Origin: Methanobacteriota archaeon
Lineage (GTDB): Archaea; Thermoplasmatota; Thermoplasmata; JAUWGG01
Assembly (NCBI GenBank): GCA_030606525.1
Contig: JAUWGG010000064.1
Coordinates: forward strand, 1-6,376
DNA: 6,376 nt
Reading direction: 5' to 3'
Part shown: positions 1 through 3,411 of the stretch, piece after piece
Layout of the letters: each line of letters begins with the position of its first letter
How positions within the stretch are numbered: the first letter of the stretch is position 1
Made by a program: the position numbers and the translations under genes
Notes under the pieces: model-generated
The model's input: the letters and a program-made list of their open reading frames with translations, nothing else
Databases searched by the model: none
What the model was told of the DNA's origin: nothing

Positions 1-885
1 TAATTTAGCATGCTCAGCTAAAATTTTTGAGTAGTTTTCATCATCAATTTTGTAAGATATATTCGCGATATCAAACAATTCCCCGACCAATTTTGGATAG
101 ATGGCATCATAGATCGTGGGTGTTCCTAAAGAGCACCAAACGAAACGCTCCAAACCATAGCCTGTATCCACAACATTTATGTCAAGTGGAGCAAATTTCT
201 CTCCTTCTAACTCTACTTCTCCATGTTCATCACGTTTCATATTCATAAAGACCAATGTAGCCAATTCAATACCGCCAACTATGACCTCAAGGGATGGACC
301 AGCATTTCCCCCGCCCACCCAAGGACATTCCTTGTAAATGATGTTATTCTCCTCGATGCCTAATTCTTTTGTAAGCAGTTCATGGCAGTATCGAGTCGTC
401 TTATCCTTCCAATAGATCATCTTATCTTTAGTATTGAAAGCATGATGAGCCATCATTTCAAAGCTTGACAGATGTTTACCAGTTTTCCCAACGAAGTCTA
501 GATCGGTCATTCTGATACAAGGCTGAGATATGACCAATGGATTGGCAGGTGGTTCAACCAGACCTGATGTCACATGAGGTTGAAAATCGTATATCGATGC
601 GTTGACCAAAAATACATCATTACGCCATCTGGCTACAACTGGATATCTCTCGATCTTCTTGTGCCCTCTTTTCTCGAAAAAAGAGATGAAAAGAGAGCGC
701 ATCGAATCAACATTCAACTTTTTCTTAATCAAAGGATTACCAATAAAACTGTATTCTGCGCAAGGCGTATCACCGCAAACTTTCTCATCACCCAAACTCC
801 AAAATGGAGTGGAGCATTTAGCGCAAATCTTTCTTTTAAACCCATATTCTTTGAAGAATGGCAGTCTGTATTCTTCCTCAAACAT
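1..885 (-). CDS. alaS: alanyl-tRNA synthetase, archaeal type, N-terminal 295 residues (3' end beyond window)
   Basis: Class II synthetase that charges tRNA-Ala with alanine in the cytoplasm. I translated the minus strand from the ATG at 883-885; the frame stays open to base 1, so the C-terminal part (tRNA recognition, editing, dimerisation) is outside the window. Visible features are an archaeal N-terminal extension with a CxxC...C...C cluster (C21, C24, C37, C42) that probably binds zinc; the motif 1 region near residues 62-70; YPVVARWRNDVFLVNASIYDF at about 81-101; the motif 2 region with QPCIR (121-125) and FEMMAHHAF (142-150); GGIELATLVFM (204-214); and motif 3, VVDTGYGLERFVW (238-250). 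The start is well placed: upstream codons back to an in-frame TAA at 907-909 include no start codon, and a TATA-like box lies about 26 bp upstream, which suggests a leaderless mRNA. No frameshift or missing key residue is seen in this part. Confidence 0.96.
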   Translation of the reverse strand, partial: MFEEEYRLPFFKEYGFKRKICAKCSTPFWSLGDEKVCGDTPCAEYSFIGNPLIKKKLNVDSMRSLFISFFEKRGHKKIERYPVVARWRNDVFLVNASIYDFQPHVTSGLVEPPANPLVISQPCIRMTDLDFVGKTGKHLSSFEMMAHHAFNTKDKMIYWKDKTTRYCHELLTKELGIEENNIIYKECPWVGGGNAGPSLEVIVGGIELATLVFMNMKRDEHGEVELEGEKFAPLDINVVDTGYGLERFVWCSLGTPTIYDAIYPKLVGELFDIANISYKIDDENYSKILAEHAKL

Positions 886-907
886 AAACCTACAATATGA
901 ATTGTGT

Positions 908-915
908 TATTAAAA
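908..915 (-). promoter_or_regulatory. TATA box of alaS, leaderless promoter
   Basis: On the minus strand this reads TTTTAATA, close to the archaeal TATA consensus. Its centre is about 26-27 bp upstream of the alaS ATG, which puts the expected transcription start at or next to the start codon. There is no good Shine-Dalgarno site before the ATG, only a weak AGG three bases away, which fits a leaderless transcript. The transcription start itself is inferred. Confidence 0.5.
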
Positions 916-953
916 GTTGATGCTTGAAAAAAGCTATTTGCTGATTCATCAAC
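916..953 (-). terminator. inverted repeat with internal T-run, possible terminator of the recJ operon
   Basis: Seven-base inverted arms, GTTGATG/CATCAAC, lie at 916-922 and 947-953 with a 24-base spacer. On the minus strand a run of six T (927-932) follows GC just after the gene ending at 960. Archaeal termination needs mainly T-rich stretches, so this is a reasonable end for the recJ transcript. The T-run is inside the loop rather than after the stem, so it is not a classical bacterial hairpin. The distal arm directly abuts the alaS TATA box and could instead be an operator. Confidence 0.35.
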
Positions 954-959
954 ACACTC

Positions 960-1394
960 CTAAACCTTCGGCTCTCTCCATTCTTTAAAGGAAAAATAGA
1001 TTTGTTTTTTTATTTTAGAATCTGTAAAAGGAAGTTTCACTCTTTTTTTATTTATCAAAATTATCTCCCATTTGTTGTAGGGGGCTATTCCTTTAACTTC
1101 CTTCCAAGAAATATGCGTAATATGCTTCTTGAACTGAACATGAACACCCTTCTCAGACACTCCAATTCTTGTGGGTGAAGAATTTATTGCAGGAATATGG
1201 AGGACAAGGTCAATAGCAATCACTAGAATTATGGAAGCGATTACAGCTAACCACATCATCAACACTGGAACTCCTCGCAGGTATGAAAATATAGAAACAA
1301 ATATACTCACAAAAATTGGGTATATCAACAGTCCCTGCATCAGTTTTTTCTTAAGTCTAAAATGCCATTTATTTTTCTGCCATACAACGGACAT
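960..1394 (-). CDS. hypothetical two-helix membrane protein with C-terminal PH-like domain (second of tandem pair)
   Basis: I do not recognise the family of this 144-residue protein. A basic N-terminus (residues 8-18) is followed by two hydrophobic segments, about 20-38 and 43-66, joined by a very short turn. This predicts a helical hairpin with both ends in the cytoplasm. Residues 76-142 are basic with alternating hydrophobics (IGVSEKGVHVQF, HISWKEVKGI, KWEIILINKKRVKL) and end in a helix-like segment rich in aromatic residues, as in small PH-like/YdjM-YcxB-type membrane proteins. It shares this layout with the gene just upstream (1369-1929), where similar words occur: ENGIVF and FDDIDEI against EKGVHV and WKEVKGI. 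The pair may therefore be diverged duplicates. Its start overlaps that gene by 26 bp and is supported by an AGGAG site seven bases before the ATG, so translational coupling is likely. The function is unknown; the PH-like assignment is inference. Confidence 0.75.
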   Translation of the reverse strand: MSVVWQKNKWHFRLKKKLMQGLLIYPIFVSIFVSIFSYLRGVPVLMMWLAVIASIILVIAIDLVLHIPAINSSPTRIGVSEKGVHVQFKKHITHISWKEVKGIAPYNKWEIILINKKRVKLPFTDSKIKKQIYFSFKEWREPKV

Positions 1395-1929
1395 GCCATC
1401 TCTCCTGTTTTGATAATGGAAAATCTTTCAAGTCATAAACTTTTACTTTTTTCTCCAAAACATTAGCGAACTCGATAATGTCAGGGACAAAATTTTTGTC
1501 GATGTCCAAATTGCCGCGGGTGAGAGTTCTCACTGTGATATATTCAAGATTTTTTTTAACATTCAGATATATCTCATCAATATCATCAAAGAATAAGAAA
1601 TTTTCTTTTTTCTCTTTCGCTTGTTTAAGAGTTCGCCATGGAAATACTATACCGTTCTCATATACTTTGAGATCACCAAGTATCTTAGAATGCTTGATCA
1701 TGTTATTAACTATATAAATCCCGAATAATATCGAAGGGATACCAAGAACCAAGAACGCAGGTAAAGCTTGATAGTTATAAAAAGCTGTAGCACCTGCTAC
1801 AGTACTAACTCCAAAAAGGACTAGTATCATTTCTATTTGATTTCTCATGATAGATTTCTTGAACGCTTTTGCGTGCTTAGTTTGAGTTGAATCAAACAAT
1901 AAATTACCTTTTGTTTTCATTCTTATCAC
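1369..1929 (-). CDS. hypothetical two-helix membrane protein with C-terminal PH-like domain (first of tandem pair)
   Basis: I do not recognise the family of this 186-residue protein. A basic, polar N-terminus (1-31) precedes two hydrophobic segments, about 33-51 and 56-77. The cytoplasmic part has LKVYENGIVFPW (87-98), a charged loop AKEKKEN (104-110), then FLFFDDIDEIYLNV and LEYITVRTL, which alternate like beta strands, and a probable helix at about 147-161. This order resembles membrane-anchored PH-like domains; the comparison is by eye and not certain. The start is ambiguous: GTG at 1927-1929, 4 bp after the recJ stop, or ATG at 1918-1920, three codons later. A GAAGTGA element four bases before the GTG resembles the archaeal GAGGTGA ribosome site, so I favour GTG weakly. 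Tight spacing makes co-transcription with recJ likely. It ends inside the next, similarly built gene. Confidence 0.75.
   Translation of the reverse strand: MIRMKTKGNLLFDSTQTKHAKAFKKSIMRNQIEMILVLFGVSTVAGATAFYNYQALPAFLVLGIPSILFGIYIVNNMIKHSKILGDLKVYENGIVFPWRTLKQAKEKKENFLFFDDIDEIYLNVKKNLEYITVRTLTRGNLDIDKNFVPDIIEFANVLEKKVKVYDLKDFPLSKQERWHVRCMAEK
1402..1406 (-). promoter_or_regulatory. ribosome binding site AGGAG inside the upstream gene
   Basis: On the minus strand AGGAG is followed by seven bases and the ATG at 1392-1394. It lies inside the last codons of the preceding gene. It fixes the start of the 144-residue protein even though that start creates a 26-bp overlap; the next in-frame Met (residue 19) would cut into the first membrane helix. 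Confidence 0.6.
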
Positions 1930-1933
1930 AATT

Positions 1934-3346
1934 TCACTTCCCCAACTGCTTTCTTATGATCTCTTCAGATGTATCCAAGAATTCTTCTTCAGTGCCATAT
2001 GGTATGGTTGCGCCAGCTGCTATGTTGTGTCCTCCTCCGTGTCCACCGACCTGTTTGGAAGCTTCTTTCATTACGATGGACAGGTCTAGACCTTTGCTGA
2101 TCAAGCTTCTTGTTGATCGCGCAGATACTTTGATCCCTTCTTTTGTGTTCGCGAAAGCGAAGATCGGCAGTTTTTGATTTATTTCTCCTGAACCTAACAG
2201 CATGCTTGCAGTAATGCCTATGACGCTGTCGAGTATTTCGTCTTTGCCGTGAAAATATTGGATGTATCTTTTTTCTGTAATGCCTATCTCCTTTATGAAT
2301 TGCAATGAGTTCACCAGTGTTTTTCTGTGACCTAAGAGCAAAGATTCTGCCTTTTTTAACCACTTATCCCTATCTCCTAAACAAATTTGATATCCAATAT
2401 CTGCTTTTTCATATCTTCCGCATGAATTGAGCAGAGTAGCGAACTCCTTTGCCGCTCGCAGCGCTCCCTCTTCCTTTTGAAGAATGTACACTTCACCCAA
2501 TACTCTTTCTGCAAGCGCATGACCAAAACCTTTCTTAAGTAAAATGGTAACGATTTCAGATACGATCCTCTTTCTTTCCGCTTTGGTCAGATCGACCCAC
2601 TTTCGCCATTCCTCTCCTTCCTTTAAATCGATGCCCAATCCCAATAAAAAATCAATGCAGTTCTCTTTATTTCCAGTTAATTTGGGTATTAATGGGTCGT
2701 TGGCATATTGAAGCAGTTTGAAGACAGGTCTTGTCTCCCTTCCAAAGAACTGAATATCTATTTTCCAAGATAGAACCCCTGCCTTTCCCCCATCATTTAA
2801 TATATCGCGGTTCGTACCTATCAATCTTCTATTTTCTATAGATTGCAGATCACCTACAGCACCAACGATGGCAAGAGCTGATAGATCAATATTCTCGGCA
2901 CTTAAAGCTTTAGCGACCAGATAAGCTGTACCAGCACCACTTATGTCTCTGGCACCATCTCTTCCAAATAAATGGGGATTGAGGTGTAGAGTGTTTTTCT
3001 CAACAGCATTGAAAAGCGTCAGCAGATCTTTTCTATCACTCAGGGGTATTTCTCTTTGACTGGGGACATGATGATCTGTGATCACAGCATTTAAATCCTG
3101 AAGCTCATGAAGATTACCGCTGCCTAGATCAGTGAACCACACCATTTTATTTTCATTTTTTAAATTTTTAATTACGGTGTTATCCAATTGTTTAATGAAC
3201 TGAACCCTATGCTCTATGCCTTCCCTCATCAAGGATGAAGAGGCAATGCCTGCTGCAGATATGCCGTCTGCATCAATATGGGAAATGATCAGGATCTCAT
3301 CATATTTCTTTATCTCATTGGCTATTACTTTTGCCCTATTGTACAA
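1934..3346 (-). CDS. recJ: RecJ-like DHH/DHHA1 single-strand exonuclease or phosphoesterase (archaeal RecJ/GAN type)
   Basis: This is a 470-residue protein of the archaeal RecJ group, which includes GAN, the GINS-associated nuclease related to Cdc45. Members cut single-stranded DNA or RNA in a metal-dependent way, and some travel with the replicative helicase complex. Metal-binding motifs are all present: SHIDADG (motif I, D25 and D27), FTDLG (motif II, D73), ITDHHVP (motif III, D91-H93) and GAVGD (motif IV, D166). A middle insertion covers roughly residues 220-290. The C-terminal DHHA1 half ends with the glycine/histidine substrate-binding signature GGHGGGHNIAAG (434-445). Length is about usual for the group. 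The frame could start at a TTG at 3359-3361, but a GGAGG lies between that codon and a second TTG at 3344-3346, seven bases before the latter, so I chose 3346. The exact substrate and direction of degradation cannot be read from sequence. The usual archaeal neighbours (rps15, pcc1, rps3ae) are not seen here. Confidence 0.92.
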   Translation of the reverse strand: MYNRAKVIANEIKKYDEILIISHIDADGISAAGIASSSLMREGIEHRVQFIKQLDNTVIKNLKNENKMVWFTDLGSGNLHELQDLNAVITDHHVPSQREIPLSDRKDLLTLFNAVEKNTLHLNPHLFGRDGARDISGAGTAYLVAKALSAENIDLSALAIVGAVGDLQSIENRRLIGTNRDILNDGGKAGVLSWKIDIQFFGRETRPVFKLLQYANDPLIPKLTGNKENCIDFLLGLGIDLKEGEEWRKWVDLTKAERKRIVSEIVTILLKKGFGHALAERVLGEVYILQKEEGALRAAKEFATLLNSCGRYEKADIGYQICLGDRDKWLKKAESLLLGHRKTLVNSLQFIKEIGITEKRYIQYFHGKDEILDSVIGITASMLLGSGEINQKLPIFAFANTKEGIKVSARSTRSLISKGLDLSIVMKEASKQVGGHGGGHNIAAGATIPYGTEEEFLDTSEEIIRKQLGK

Positions 3347-3353
3347 TAATTTT

Positions 3354-3358
3354 CCTCC
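3354..3358 (-). promoter_or_regulatory. ribosome binding site GGAGG that sets the recJ TTG start
   Basis: GGAGG on the minus strand is seven bases upstream of the TTG at 3344-3346. In the longer reading frame from TTG 3361 it would be coding sequence for Gly-Gly, and that earlier TTG has no purine-rich site before it. The shorter protein keeps all catalytic motifs. Confidence 0.65.
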
Positions 3359-3376
3359 CAATTCAAGATATGTCTG

Positions 3377-3402
3377 ATATATAATCGATAAGCTTTATAT
3401 TT
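3377..3402 (-). promoter_or_regulatory. candidate TATA elements for the recJ transcription unit
   Basis: The gap between ileS and recJ is only 48 bp but very AT-rich. Two TATA-like words are read on the minus strand: AAATATAAA at 3394-3402, overlapping the ileS stop codon, and TTATATAT at 3377-3384. The upstream one predicts a start near 3372 and a leader of about 26 nt that keeps the GGAGG site. The downstream one predicts a start near 3354, which would cut into that site. I therefore favour the upstream element. Read-through from ileS is also possible because no T-run separates the two genes. Confidence 0.4.
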
Positions 3403-3411
3403 GATCGATAA
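3384..3411 (-). repeat. 8-bp direct repeat TTATCGAT flanking the recJ TATA region, possible operator
   Basis: On the minus strand TTATCGAT occurs at 3404-3411 (inside the last ileS codons) and again at 3384-3391, 20 bp apart, about two helical turns. Each copy contains the palindrome ATCGAT. They bracket one TATA-like word and touch the other. This could be a regulator site or chance in AT-rich DNA. Confidence 0.25.

Noticed and set aside
574..913. Two overlapping plus-strand open frames of about 100 codons
   Set aside because: They are antisense to the highly conserved first third of alaS, where the minus-strand reading is unmistakable.
886..959. Small RNA gene or riboswitch in the intergenic gap
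   Set aside because: Only 74 bp are available and are accounted for by the alaS promoter and a T-run; no tRNA-like or riboswitch-like core is seen.
1989..2363. A 124-codon minus-strand frame inside recJ
   Set aside because: It is the shifted reading of the DHHA1 part of recJ, Arg/His-rich and low in hydrophobics, with the conserved GGHGGGH signature in the other frame.
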